NCBI GenBank assembly: GCA_023957755.1
Contig: JAMLGT010000002.1
Coordinates: 1 to 64,000 of the forward strand
Length of the DNA: 64,000 nucleotides
DNA from: Chitinophagaceae bacterium
Lineage (GTDB): Bacteria > Bacteroidota > Bacteroidia > Chitinophagales > Chitinophagaceae
Reading direction: 5' to 3'
Shown here piece by piece: positions 9,353-17,932 of this stretch. Each line of letters starts with the position of its first letter. Within the stretch, counting starts at the first letter, position 1. Under the pieces are notes generated by a model, which was not told the origin of the DNA, ran no database searches, and saw nothing but the letters and a program-made list of their open reading frames with translations. A program made the position numbers and the translations under genes.

Positions 9353-10531
9353 CTAGATTCCTAAGATGGTCTTTGCGAGTTGTATCGTATCGGGATTACC
9401 GGTATATTTTCCATGCTCATCAGAAAGTTTTACGACGTGATTCCATTCCCCGTTTTCAGGATGGGTTTCAGTCATTTTTATTACGATGTTGAGCGGAGGT
9501 AATCCCACGTCATTAGTGAAATTAGTGCCAATGCCAAACGACATTCCAATCTTCTCATTGCAGAAATCTGCTATCCTGCGCACCTTCTCATAATTAAGAG
9601 CATCAGAAAAAATGATGGTCTTTGAGAGTGGGTCGATTCCCATCGATTTATAATGCGTAATTGTTTTTTGGGCAAATTCGATCGGATCTCCACTGTCGTG
9701 TCTGACGCCATCAAATAATTTACTGAATTTTTTGTCAAATGCTCTGAAGAATACGTCTGTAGTATAGGTATCTGATAAGGCTATTCCCAGGTCGCCACGG
9801 TATATATTGACCCAGTTTTCCAATGCCAGTGGATTGCTCATTTTGAAACCGTATCGGGCAGCATGAAACATGAACCATTCGTGTGCATGTGTACCAATTG
9901 GCCTGGTGCCAAGTTCCATTGCCAAATGCACATTACTTGTCCCTGTAAAGCATCCTTTGCCATGAGAAATCATAGTGTTTACAACCATTTTCTGCACCTC
10001 ATAGCTGTGCCTTCTGCGTGTGCCGAAGTCAGCTATCTTGATGCCCATTGACTTATACTTTTCTATTTTCTTTCTGGCAGTATCAATCACTTGCTCATTA
10101 CTCTGTCTGATGCCAATTGTATTTTTTATTTCTTCCTGCTCATAGTATAACTCGCATACGAGAAACATCAGGGGTACTTCCCAAAGAATAGTCCGATACC
10201 AGAAACCTTCAATCTTTATTTCCAGGTTGCCCCCATGCTGGGTGACAGTCACTTCTTCGGCATCATAGCGGAAACCCTGCAGAAAGTCAAGATAAGTAGG
10301 TGGCAGATAGGGGCAACTCTTTCTGAGGAAGATTTTTTCTTCCGGGGTGAGTTGCATCTTTTCCATCTTTTTTATTTCAGTACTGAGTTTTTCTGCAAAT
10401 CCTTCAGGAAATTCATGGCCGCCTCGATTTATGAATGCGTAACGTGCTTTTGCTCTTGGATATAAGGTTACTACTGCATTTTGCATAGTGAACTTATAAA
10501 AATCATTATCCAGGATGGATTTTATATTCAT
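9353..10531 (-). CDS. pncB: Nicotinate phosphoribosyltransferase
   Basis: This 392-residue enzyme makes nicotinate mononucleotide from nicotinate and PRPP, coupled to ATP hydrolysis, in the Preiss-Handler NAD salvage route. The length is normal for PncB. Diagnostic motifs are 'DNDFYKFTM' (8-16), 'FGTRRRHS' (169-176) in the substrate pocket, 'GTSNVHLA' (197-204), and 'GTHAHEW' (213-219), which includes the histidine phosphorylated in the catalytic cycle. The 'RHDSGDP' stretch further on binds the phosphoribosyl group. It is a single gene, divergent from the HipA-like kinase gene. Confidence 0.96.
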   Translation of the reverse strand: MNIKSILDNDFYKFTMQNAVVTLYPRAKARYAFINRGGHEFPEGFAEKLSTEIKKMEKMQLTPEEKIFLRKSCPYLPPTYLDFLQGFRYDAEEVTVTQHGGNLEIKIEGFWYRTILWEVPLMFLVCELYYEQEEIKNTIGIRQSNEQVIDTARKKIEKYKSMGIKIADFGTRRRHSYEVQKMVVNTMISHGKGCFTGTSNVHLAMELGTRPIGTHAHEWFMFHAARYGFKMSNPLALENWVNIYRGDLGIALSDTYTTDVFFRAFDKKFSKLFDGVRHDSGDPIEFAQKTITHYKSMGIDPLSKTIIFSDALNYEKVRRIADFCNEKIGMSFGIGTNFTNDVGLPPLNIVIKMTETHPENGEWNHVVKLSDEHGKYTGNPDTIQLAKTILGI

Positions 10532-10726
10532 ATTGATGCGAACGATTTAGTGAATAGCCAAACCTGCCTAACAGGGCAGCATGCTGCTTTAGCGAAGCCA
10601 TAAAAGTAAGCCAGAAAACTCAAAACAGTAGAGGAATAAATTTTTTGTTCCTGATTGCATAATCTGTTTTCAGTTTATCTTGTGGGTGAAAAATCGACTT
10701 ATGGTAGCTGCGAAACAAATAGGACT

Positions 10727-11509
10727 ATGGAACTGAGAACTGTGAAGGTCACACGTTATATAGCCCCTTTAAAAGAAGGAGGATCATTGCCTGCAATAGC
10801 TGAGGCAGATGATGAGTTTTTGTATGTGTTAAAGTTTAGAGGAGCCGGTCAGGGGCCTAAAGCACTCATCGCAGAATTGATAGGAGGTGAATTAGCCAGG
10901 GCTGCTCAGTTAAGAGTGCCTGAAATCGTGATTGCTGAATTAGATAACGCATTTGGAAGAACGGAGCCGGATCCCGAGATTCAGGACCTGCTTAAAGCTA
11001 GTGCGGGTCTTAATTTAGGGCTACACTTTCTTAAGGGAGCAGCCACCTACGATCCGGTGTTAATGCGGGTAGATGCATTGCTTGCCTCGAAGATAGTGTG
11101 GCTTGATGCTTTTATCCGTAATGTGGACCGTACGGTTCGAAATACCAATATGCTAATATGGAATAAGGAATTGTGGCTTATTGATCATGGTGCTTCTTTG
11201 TATTTTCATCATTCCTGGAATGACTATATGGAGCAGTCCACCTTGCCATTTATGCAGGCTAAAGACCATGTGCTGCTTCCTTTTGCTGAGAAACTGGAGG
11301 AAGCTGACAGATGGTTTCATAAATATATCAGTGAGCAGATAATACATCAGATTGTGGAAGCAGTGCCTGATGAATGGCTGGTAACAGATACACCGTTTGT
11401 CAGTGCAATAGATAATCGGGATGCATACATTAGCTTCCTTTCGAAAAGGTTAGAGTATTCGGAAACGTTTTTAAAACATTTGATAGATGTCAGGGAGACA
11501 GTTATATGA
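10727..11509 (+). CDS. HipA-like kinase family protein
   Basis: Starting at ATG 10727 the product has 260 residues. An in-frame start at 10655 would add 24 residues of poor quality, so the later ATG is preferred. Sequence features fit the HipA-like (PI3/4-kinase-fold) family often annotated in Bacteroidota: 'YVLKFRGAGQGPKALIAEL' for the nucleotide-binding lysine region, 'DAFIRNVDRTVRNTNML' for the catalytic Asp/Asn loop, and 'LWLIDHGASLYFH' for the metal-binding Asp. The protein lacks the HipB-like DNA-binding partner and the N-terminal subdomain of classical HipA toxins. It overlaps the DUF3037 gene by 23 bp, so the two are translationally coupled. The phosphorylated target is unknown. Confidence 0.82.
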   Translation: MELRTVKVTRYIAPLKEGGSLPAIAEADDEFLYVLKFRGAGQGPKALIAELIGGELARAAQLRVPEIVIAELDNAFGRTEPDPEIQDLLKASAGLNLGLHFLKGAATYDPVLMRVDALLASKIVWLDAFIRNVDRTVRNTNMLIWNKELWLIDHGASLYFHHSWNDYMEQSTLPFMQAKDHVLLPFAEKLEEADRWFHKYISEQIIHQIVEAVPDEWLVTDTPFVSAIDNRDAYISFLSKRLEYSETFLKHLIDVRETVI

Positions 11510-11870
11510 GTATGCAGTAATACAGGTAGTGCCCAGAGTAGAGCGGGGAGAGTTTGTCAATGCCGGTGTAATTTTGTTTTCAAAGGAAGCAAAATATATC
11601 GGTATGCGGTACGAAGTGAACGAAGAAAAAATTCGGGCACTGGATTCTGCGACTGATATAAATAAGATTACAAATCTGCTCAACACGTTTGAGAAAATAT
11701 GTTATGGCATGGCGGATTCGGGACCTATAGGCAGGCTGGATGCACCTGAGAGATTTCGCTGGCTCACAGCCAAACGAAGCACCATGATTCAGACATCTGA
11801 AGTGCATCCGGGGTTGTGTGCAAATCCGGAAAAAAAGCTGGAACAGCTATTCAGGGAGTTAGTATTGTAA
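11487..11870 (+). CDS. DUF3037 family protein
   Basis: This 127-residue protein begins inside the 3' end of the HipA-like kinase gene. It matches the DUF3037 family in style: opening 'YEYAVIQVVPRVERGEFVN' and then 'AGVILFSKEAKYIG'. DUF3037 genes commonly follow HipA-like kinase genes, so the two are probably functional partners, perhaps kinase and regulator or substrate; this pairing is family knowledge, the role is unknown. There is no signal peptide and no transmembrane segment. Confidence 0.85.
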   Translation: MSGRQLYEYAVIQVVPRVERGEFVNAGVILFSKEAKYIGMRYEVNEEKIRALDSATDINKITNLLNTFEKICYGMADSGPIGRLDAPERFRWLTAKRSTMIQTSEVHPGLCANPEKKLEQLFRELVL

Positions 11871-11891
11871 TTTATTGTTGCCTGTGGTGTA

Positions 11892-12581
11892 CTATTTTAC
11901 TTTTTCCCAGATTTCATAAATCTTGTCACCCCGGCTGCTGAGCCCTGTATGGTGCCATTTCCCATTATCAAGATGATCATCGAATGATAAAGACGCGCCT
12001 ACGCGCGTGGCATCTCTTGAAAAGAATTCAATGTGCTCAGTGTATTTTCCGTTTTCAAAAGAGTAGATGCCTCCTCCGGAACCTGAGAAGAGATTAGTAG
12101 CCGGGTCTATTGCAAACCATTGAAACCGGGTTCCTGTAAGCATCTTGAGTGTCTTGCGTGTGCCTGTAGTATGGATTTCTGTAATCTTCCCTTCCTGCAT
12201 TCTGCCGGATATTCTCCAAACACCGGCGAGAGGGGCTTTCCCATTATCTATTCGCTCAAAAGTAGAGATAGGGTTTGTCCCAATTAAGAGCTGATCCCCT
12301 TTTATGGTAAACGAATTTGTCTGAACTTTTAACTCTTTTACCGCTGAGTTAAATTCCTGCCTGACAACAAAGCCGTCTCCATTGATAGTAAAGGGGCCGC
12401 CATTAGATTCTATAAATTTAGTGGTACTGTATGTAGCTGAAACAAAATAACCATCCTGAAATAAAAGTACCGTAGAAATGTCACCTGACTTATGCATCCA
12501 GGCACCTTCCAGACTGCCGGAAGTCTGGGCCGATGCCAGGCCCACTATTATTGTGAATAGAACTGCAAAAAATAGTTTCAT
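11892..12581 (-). CDS. Secreted protein of unknown function, two lipocalin-like repeats
   Basis: The product has 229 residues with a signal peptide (about 1-19, ending ASAQ). Two similar halves can be seen: 'LEGAWMHKSG' (about 24-33) and 'LAGVWRISGR' (about 117-126), each followed by beta-rich sequence, as in small lipocalin-like or DUF4488-type domains of Bacteroidota. Function is unknown; binding of a small ligand in the periplasm is a guess. It is transcribed leftward alone, between the DUF3037 gene and the NagB fusion. Confidence 0.7.
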   Translation of the reverse strand: MKLFFAVLFTIIVGLASAQTSGSLEGAWMHKSGDISTVLLFQDGYFVSATYSTTKFIESNGGPFTINGDGFVVRQEFNSAVKELKVQTNSFTIKGDQLLIGTNPISTFERIDNGKAPLAGVWRISGRMQEGKITEIHTTGTRKTLKMLTGTRFQWFAIDPATNLFSGSGGGIYSFENGKYTEHIEFFSRDATRVGASLSFDDHLDNGKWHHTGLSSRGDKIYEIWEKVK

Positions 12582-12669
12582 AGTTGTGGGTTTATTTCCT
12601 TTCGAAGTTAGTGATTTAACCGACAGCTATTTCAGAACTATTATTTGTACAAGTCAGGCGAGGTTCAGT

Positions 12670-14589
12670 TTAGAAATCCCATCTTACAAAAGCCTCCATA
12701 GCTGCATAGCGGGTAAGCCCGAGTTGTGCATATAAGTCGGCAGTATTTGCATTTCTTACCTCTGCTCTTTGCCAGAATTCACGCTGGTCGTCTCCCTGGA
12801 AAGGCACAGCATCTTTTTGCGACTGGTGTATGAATATACCATATCTCTTCTTCCTTACCTGGCCGGGACTCATCGGAACCGCCATTTCTATTTCGTCCAC
12901 ATTCCACTCCTGCCAGGCTCCCTTGTAAAGCCATAAATAAGTATCTTTCAGGAACTCATCACCGTCTTTCTTAATAGCAGCAAGCGCAGCCATTACCACG
13001 TCCAGGCATACCTTATGTGTACCATGCGGATCAGCAAGGTCTCCTGCACAAAAAATCTGATGCGGCTTTAGTTTGCGTATAAGTTCTATAGTTAGATCTA
13101 CATCCTCCTGTCCCATTGGTTTTTTCTCAATAGTTCCTGTTTCGTAAAACGGAAGATTCATAAAGTGAATCTGATCTTTCTTAAGTCCCACATATTTGCA
13201 GGTAGCTCTGGCTTCACAACGCCTGATAAGTCCTTTAATGCTTCTGATTTCCTGACTGTCTTTTTCCAGATGTTTTTTCTGATTGATGAAATCAGTTGCT
13301 TTTTCGAGCAGGTTCTGACTTTTGGTATTGTCGATATCAAACATCTTCTCGAAGTTGGTAGCGAAGTCGAGGAATCTGGTCACAAATTCATCTGTTACAG
13401 CAATATTTCCGCTGGTCTGATAAGCTACGTGCACATTATGCCCCTGGTCGTGCAGTCTCATGAAGGTGCCTCCCATACTGATGATATCATCATCAGGGTG
13501 AGGAGAGAAGAGCAATACTGTTTTAGGGTAGGGAAGGCTTCTTTCGGGGTGGTTAGGAGTTACTGCATTAGGTTTCCCTCCCGGCCAGCCGGTGATGCTG
13601 TCTCTTAACATATAAAATGCTTCAAGGTTTACCTCATAAGCATCTCCCTTTACAACGAGCAGATCGCTAAGCCCAAAGTCAATATAGTCCTGATTGGTTA
13701 GGCTGAGTACAGGCTTCTTAAGTTCCAATGCCATGTCCACTACTGCTTTCTTGATCAATTTGGGTGTCCATTCACACTCACCTGTAAGCCAGGGTGCCCT
13801 AAACCTTGTAAGTCCTGAAGCTGCGAAATTGTCAAGTATAAAGGTCACATTATCGTGCTGCTGTAACAGCGAGGCCGGCACCTCTTCTGTCGATTTACCC
13901 TCAACTGCTTTTTGAACTCCTGAAATTTTGCTTTCACCCCATGCAAGTAGTAAAATCTGTTTGGATTCAAGGATTGTGCTGATCCCCATAGTTATAGCCA
14001 TTCTGGGGACTTCCGAAATATTCTCAAATCCCCCTCTGTTTGCGAATCGGGTGGAACTGTCAAGGCTTACCAGCCGTGTCTTGGAGTAAACCGGAGAGCC
14101 GGGTTCATTGAATCCGATATGCCCATTTTGCCCGATTCCGAGTATTTGAAGATCAATGCCACCTGCATCTGCAATCATCTTTTCATATTGAGCAGCATGT
14201 TCCTTCACTTTTTCTTTGGGTATATTTCCATTAGGCAACTTACAGTTTGCAGGATCAATGTCAATGTGGTCAAACAAATGCTTTCTCATAAAGTAATGAT
14301 AGCTCGCTGTTGACTCAGACGACATTGGGTAATATTCGTCCAGATTAAAAGTGAGTACGTTCTTAAAACTAAGTCCTTCCTCTTTATGAAGCCTGACCAG
14401 TTCTGCGTATAATAGTTTGGGTGTGGAGCCGGTGGCCAGGCCGATAACAGCTTTTTTACCTTCCTTGTTTTTTTGCCTTATGAGGCCGGCAATGATTTGA
14501 GCTGCGTGTCTTGTACCCTCTTCCGGAGAATTAAAAATTTTTACAGGGATTTTCTCCAGCGAGTCTGTCAGGTCGAATTTTTTTTCCAT
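12670..14589 (-). CDS. nagB: Glucosamine-6-phosphate deaminase (NagB) fused to a PIG-L deacetylase domain
   Basis: This 639-residue protein carries two enzymes. Residues about 1-275 are NagB, which converts glucosamine-6-phosphate to fructose-6-phosphate and ammonia: 'GLATGSTP' (50-57), 'NLDEYY' (82-87) and 'GIGQNGHIGFNEPG' (151-164) hold the phosphate and catalytic residues. Residues about 355-600 are a PIG-L (LmbE) zinc deacetylase: 'FSPHPDDDI' (361-369) and 'DPHGTH' (520-525). NagB alone is usually about 260 residues. The fused form is known in Bacteroidota. It could deacetylate an N-acetylhexosamine compound and deaminate the product in one polypeptide, but this has not been shown here. 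There is no signal peptide, so it is cytoplasmic. Confidence 0.93.
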   Translation of the reverse strand: MEKKFDLTDSLEKIPVKIFNSPEEGTRHAAQIIAGLIRQKNKEGKKAVIGLATGSTPKLLYAELVRLHKEEGLSFKNVLTFNLDEYYPMSSESTASYHYFMRKHLFDHIDIDPANCKLPNGNIPKEKVKEHAAQYEKMIADAGGIDLQILGIGQNGHIGFNEPGSPVYSKTRLVSLDSSTRFANRGGFENISEVPRMAITMGISTILESKQILLLAWGESKISGVQKAVEGKSTEEVPASLLQQHDNVTFILDNFAASGLTRFRAPWLTGECEWTPKLIKKAVVDMALELKKPVLSLTNQDYIDFGLSDLLVVKGDAYEVNLEAFYMLRDSITGWPGGKPNAVTPNHPERSLPYPKTVLLFSPHPDDDIISMGGTFMRLHDQGHNVHVAYQTSGNIAVTDEFVTRFLDFATNFEKMFDIDNTKSQNLLEKATDFINQKKHLEKDSQEIRSIKGLIRRCEARATCKYVGLKKDQIHFMNLPFYETGTIEKKPMGQEDVDLTIELIRKLKPHQIFCAGDLADPHGTHKVCLDVVMAALAAIKKDGDEFLKDTYLWLYKGAWQEWNVDEIEMAVPMSPGQVRKKRYGIFIHQSQKDAVPFQGDDQREFWQRAEVRNANTADLYAQLGLTRYAAMEAFVRWDF

Positions 14590-15272
14590 AATTGCTATAA
14601 GAGTAAAACTTAAAAGTCATCAAATCTACGAATAACAAAATTTTTTAGAGTCACGATTTTTGTCCTTTCTGCAAATCCATTTCCTGGTAGGTGATCCGGG
14701 TCATCTGTTTGAAAGTGCAGTAAGTGGAGCAGGAGTTAGTCTGAGAACCGGAGGAGGTATCTGGCCAAATTTTATTTTTGGTTGTGCTACTTCGTTATTT
14801 TACGTTTCAAAGAGCCTGGTTTTATAGGGAGCTTACTATAATACACATAAAATCAACGCATAAGTACTCGTTTTTTTGACTTGACAAAATATCTTAGCGA
14901 CTGTTTCGTTTATATAATACTCTGAACACCAAAAAAGCAGTTTCCCTGAAAGCGGGCGACAAAAACAACCTATTGTAAAACCATGAGAAAAACATCCCAT
15001 AGTGTAGGGAGCCTGCAAATTTTATGCTCCCAAAGTTTTACCCACGCACATAACCCTGTTATCTTCTATTCCTGTTATTTAATCTTGTAGTTATAATACT
15101 CCGGCCTTTCGGTAGTAAGATAATGGCCGATTAATACCATAGCTATATCGAGCCGGAAACAAGAGAGAGTATATAAAATATTTTGAATGCTTTTTGGATA
15201 ATCAGCAGTTGAATTTGGATAAGGAAAGGTTGCTTTTAACTAGGCAACCTTTTTTGGTTACAGTTTTTTTGC
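14590..15272. other. 683-bp gap without a clear gene
   Basis: No convincing complete gene is present. A frame on the + strand from about 14600 to 14825 reads open for about 70 codons with protein-like composition but has no ATG; it may be a gene remnant or chance. A 6-bp stem GGGAGC/GCTCCC lies at 15007-15031 and a 5-bp stem CGGCC/GGCCG at 15102-15129. The gap ends in a strong rightward terminator (15225-15255) that no + strand gene explains, so an unannotated small RNA is possible. Confidence 0.5.
15225..15255 (+). terminator. Orphan hairpin terminator
   Basis: AAAGGTTGC (15225-15233) pairs perfectly with GCAACCTTT (15244-15252), and six T in total end the element. The T-run favours rightward termination, yet the only adjacent gene (NlpC/P60) runs leftward. 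It may work weakly in both directions. Confidence 0.75.
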
Positions 15273-16043
15273 TCAGAAGTATCTCCTGATGATTCGTAAT
15301 TTGTGTGTCCGCTCCTTTGTATCCACATTCACAATTCCTTCGTTGTCTATCTTGTCAATTCTCACTTTGGACGATGAGTGGATGATTTCGTTAGAATTCA
15401 GAAGAAGCCCGACGTGTGTGATTCTCCCTTCTTCGTTATCAAAAAATGCGAGGTCGCCACACCTGACCTCCTGGAGAAAATCTACCGTTTCCCCGTGTGT
15501 CGCCTGTTGGTAGGCGTCTCTGGGTAGAAACACATTCAGAAAGCGATAAATGGTCTGTACATATCCGCTGCAATCGATTCCGAATACAGATTTTCCTCCC
15601 CATAAGTAGGTGGTGTTGAGAAATTTATAAGCCAGTTGTTTTATTGCTTTGCCTGACTTGTCGGCTTCCTCTGTATTTACGAGTGTGCCTTTGAATTTTA
15701 TTGCGTTTTTGCTCCACGGAGTAATAGATGTGCTGAATGCAGTGAGGGAACATCCCATAGGGATATACATTTTGTAACCGTTAAAATCTATCTCGCTTAC
15801 CCAGTCTTCCGTGAGTTGAGTATCGGGTTTATTGTATTTATGCTCGTCTATGGGAATCAACTGGCCCTTCTGAATCCAGCCCTCATAGCCTTCATATTTG
15901 GTTTTTACCTTGTGCCATCCTTCAGTTGAATGCTCCAGTATCGTGATTTTTTCACCAAAGAGGAGTTGAGATGTAATCTCACTTCTGTGAGATGGTTCTC
16001 TTCTCATTGGAGCTACCGGCACACTGCACGCCCAATATTCCAT
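15273..16043 (-). CDS. C40 family (NlpC/P60) peptidoglycan hydrolase with SH3 domains
   Basis: This 256-residue protein should cleave peptide cross-bridges or stems in peptidoglycan. Residues about 8-62 form an SH3-like domain ('EGYEGWIQKGQL'), with a second poorly conserved one at about 75-130. Residues about 135-255 are the NlpC/P60 domain: catalytic Cys158 in 'DCSGYVQ', His210 in 'THVGLLL', and a third polar residue near H222. The N-terminus shows no clear signal peptide although the substrate is in the periplasm; a different export route, or a missed upstream start, is possible. A hairpin lies immediately downstream. Confidence 0.9.
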   Translation of the reverse strand: MEYWACSVPVAPMRREPSHRSEITSQLLFGEKITILEHSTEGWHKVKTKYEGYEGWIQKGQLIPIDEHKYNKPDTQLTEDWVSEIDFNGYKMYIPMGCSLTAFSTSITPWSKNAIKFKGTLVNTEEADKSGKAIKQLAYKFLNTTYLWGGKSVFGIDCSGYVQTIYRFLNVFLPRDAYQQATHGETVDFLQEVRCGDLAFFDNEEGRITHVGLLLNSNEIIHSSSKVRIDKIDNEGIVNVDTKERTHKLRIIRRYF

Positions 16044-16149
16044 TTCCAGATTGCTTGTTTTGGCAAATGTAATATGGAAAATGGTTAATTTTTCATCTTG
16101 TTGGTAAGTGGTCAGATTTTTGTTGTATAAAGTGTAAAGTATAGAAGAT

Positions 16150-16719
16150 TTGAGTAATCAAAAGTCAGATATTACAGATGACGAACTACTTCACCATTAT
16201 TATCAGGATTATGATAATAAATGGCTGGGCATTTTATTGCCACGCTATGCTTTATTATTGTTCGGCGTGTGTATGAAGTATCTGAAGAATGAGGATGATT
16301 CAAAAGATTGTGTACAGCATATCTATCTTAAAGTAATAAACGAGCTATATAAGTTCAGGGTAAAAAACTTTAAAAGCTGGCTTTATATGGTTGCAAAAAA
16401 CGAATGTCTGATGAGGCTCAGGTCAGCCAAAAATGGTACGGTGGAATTGAATGAAACTTTTTTGCCTGAAGCAGAAGATACAGGGAGGAAGGAGGTATTG
16501 ATGGAGCGGGAAAAGAAGATTGAAAATCTCTATAAAAGTCTTGAAAAATTAAAACCTGACCAGCAGCAGTGTATTCGTTATTTTTATATGGAGAAAAAGA
16601 GTTATGCTGAAATAGGGGAGTTGACAGGGTTTACAATTTCACAAGTGAAAAGCTATCTCCAGAATGGGAAGAGAAATCTGGAAATTTTGATGGCTGCCGG
16701 AGAAACAAAAAATACGTAA
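16150..16719 (+). CDS. RNA polymerase sigma-70 family (ECF type) factor
   Basis: This 189-residue protein has the two-domain ECF layout: region 2 at about 25-95 ('DCVQHIYLKVIN', 'SWLYMVAKNECL') and region 4 at about 125-180, whose helix-turn-helix includes 'SYAEIGELTGFTISQVKSYL'. The start is taken as TTG at 16150, because a stop lies in frame at 16135 and no ATG precedes region 2. It directs transcription of an unknown regulon. The next gene, 6 bp downstream, codes for a small membrane protein that probably acts as its anti-sigma partner. Confidence 0.87.
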   Translation: MSNQKSDITDDELLHHYYQDYDNKWLGILLPRYALLLFGVCMKYLKNEDDSKDCVQHIYLKVINELYKFRVKNFKSWLYMVAKNECLMRLRSAKNGTVELNETFLPEAEDTGRKEVLMEREKKIENLYKSLEKLKPDQQQCIRYFYMEKKSYAEIGELTGFTISQVKSYLQNGKRNLEILMAAGETKNT

Positions 16720-16725
16720 AAAGTC

Positions 16726-17091
16726 ATGTCTGATGAATTGAAAGACATATTATCTTTTGAAAGCAACGGTATCTCGGATGATCAATTGCTAAAGTATCTC
16801 AAAGGAGAACTGCAAGGTGATGAAAAGCATTACGTGGAGAAGGTACTGCTTGATTCTGATCTATATAACGATGCAGTGGAAGGATTGGAAAAAGTGTCAG
16901 GTGCATCCAGACTCGCTGCAATAAGGCATGAAATAGAAGCTCAGTTAGCACATCAACTACATAAGAAAGAGAAAGTACAGAAACGGTGGGCTATCGGCAA
17001 TATGAACTGGATGTATGTATTTGTAGCAGCCGTTCTGATTGTAATACTTATAGCCTTTGCCGTTGTAATTTTTCTTCTGGACAAAGCCTGA
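16726..17091 (+). CDS. Small single-pass membrane protein, probable anti-sigma partner
   Basis: The 121-residue product has a soluble N-terminal domain (about 1-90) with acidic and helical character ('SDDQLLKYLKGEL' resembles the zinc-less anti-sigma segment of Bacteroidota), followed by one transmembrane helix (about 95-117) and a very short tail. It therefore has almost no periplasmic part, unlike FecR-type anti-sigma factors. It follows the ECF sigma gene by 6 bp. An anti-sigma role is inferred from this position and topology. Confidence 0.7.
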   Translation: MSDELKDILSFESNGISDDQLLKYLKGELQGDEKHYVEKVLLDSDLYNDAVEGLEKVSGASRLAAIRHEIEAQLAHQLHKKEKVQKRWAIGNMNWMYVFVAAVLIVILIAFAVVIFLLDKA

Positions 17092-17122
17092 TTTTTAAAA
17101 TGGTATTGAGGATTGATAATGG

Positions 17123-17599
17123 TCAGGGCAACTCGGCTTGTGATTCCGGTTCCAGGTACGACATCAATATTCTGGTAGAATTATCTTCGTCGCTGCAAAG
17201 ATCGGCAAGGGTAATGTGTTTTAACACTCTTTCGATAGATAGCTGCATAACTTTCCACAGAGAACGGACGGAGCAATCTACCGAGTGGGTACACAACTGG
17301 TTTTTCCCGACGAAGTCATCACAAAACTGCTTTTCGAAAAGTGAGCCACCGAGTGCGTGCAACACTTCTGATACCATAATTTTTTCTGCCGGGTGTGCAA
17401 GAATGTAGCCGCCCACATTCCCCGGATTACTGTTTATAAATCCGCTTTTGCGCAATATACCTGTGAGTTTGCCCACATAGGCTGTGCTCAAACCCTCTAA
17501 CTGGCTGAGCACAGGGATGCTCATATTATCCCCATCCTTGCTTCTGGCTATCTGAAGCAGAATCCTGAGTCCGTATTCTTCCTGTGCAGAAATCTTCAT
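17123..17599 (-). CDS. Rrf2 family regulator of the suf operon (IscR/SufR-like)
   Basis: This 158-residue protein has an N-terminal winged helix ('LSTAYVGKLTGILRKSGF', about 37-54; 'GNVGGYILA', 60-68). Three cysteines, C93, C103 and C109, with H105 close by, sit where IscR and NsrR bind an Fe-S cluster, although the first spacing (CX9C) is longer than in those proteins. It is the last gene of the suf operon, 10 bp after the DUF59 gene. An autoregulatory loop acting on the inverted repeat at 23265-23286 is a sensible inference: cluster-loaded protein represses and apo-protein releases suf. Confidence 0.88.
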   Translation of the reverse strand: MKISAQEEYGLRILLQIARSKDGDNMSIPVLSQLEGLSTAYVGKLTGILRKSGFINSNPGNVGGYILAHPAEKIMVSEVLHALGGSLFEKQFCDDFVGKNQLCTHSVDCSVRSLWKVMQLSIERVLKHITLADLCSDEDNSTRILMSYLEPESQAELP

Positions 17600-17609
17600 C
17601 TGAAAATAA

Positions 17610-17921
17610 TTACATGAACCCTAATTCTACCAGGGCGGTTTCACTCATCATGCTCCTGTCCCAGGCCGGATCCCATACTACATTTACGGCTACATCTTCC
17701 ACTCCTTCTACAGATCTTACTTTCTGATCTACTTCGAGTGGTATCTCCTGAGCTGAAGGGCAACTGGGAGCAGTAAGTGTCATATTTATGAACACTTTAC
17801 TGTCGTCTGTGATCTCTACATCATAGATGAGGCCTAGTTCCCAAACATCCACCGGAATTTCAGGGTCATAAACTGTTTTAATCGCTTCTATTACTTTGTC
17901 TCTTAAGGCTTCTGTATCCAT
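17610..17921 (-). CDS. SUF-associated DUF59/MIP18 family protein
   Basis: This 103-residue protein belongs to the DUF59 (MIP18, PaaD-like) family that helps mature Fe-S proteins. Visible hallmarks are 'DPEIPVDVWELGLIYDV' (19-35) and the conserved cysteine in 'APSCPSA' (C54). It sits between sufE and the Rrf2 regulator with spacings of 11 and 10 bp, as is common in Bacteroidota suf operons. A paralogue is encoded at 48028-48363 in the NO-response cluster. Confidence 0.9.
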   Translation of the reverse strand: MDTEALRDKVIEAIKTVYDPEIPVDVWELGLIYDVEITDDSKVFINMTLTAPSCPSAQEIPLEVDQKVRSVEGVEDVAVNVVWDPAWDRSMMSETALVELGFM

Positions 17922-17932
17922 ACTATTCTATT

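Noticed and set aside
10576-10587. Palindrome GCAGCATGCTGC between pncB and the HipA-like gene
   Set aside because: A 12-bp self-complementary word with no matching promoter element or known regulator; not enough to call an operator.
14836-15018. 60-codon leftward frame in the 14.6-15.3 kb gap
   Set aside because: Cysteine-rich, irregular composition, no neighbours to support it and no similarity recognised.
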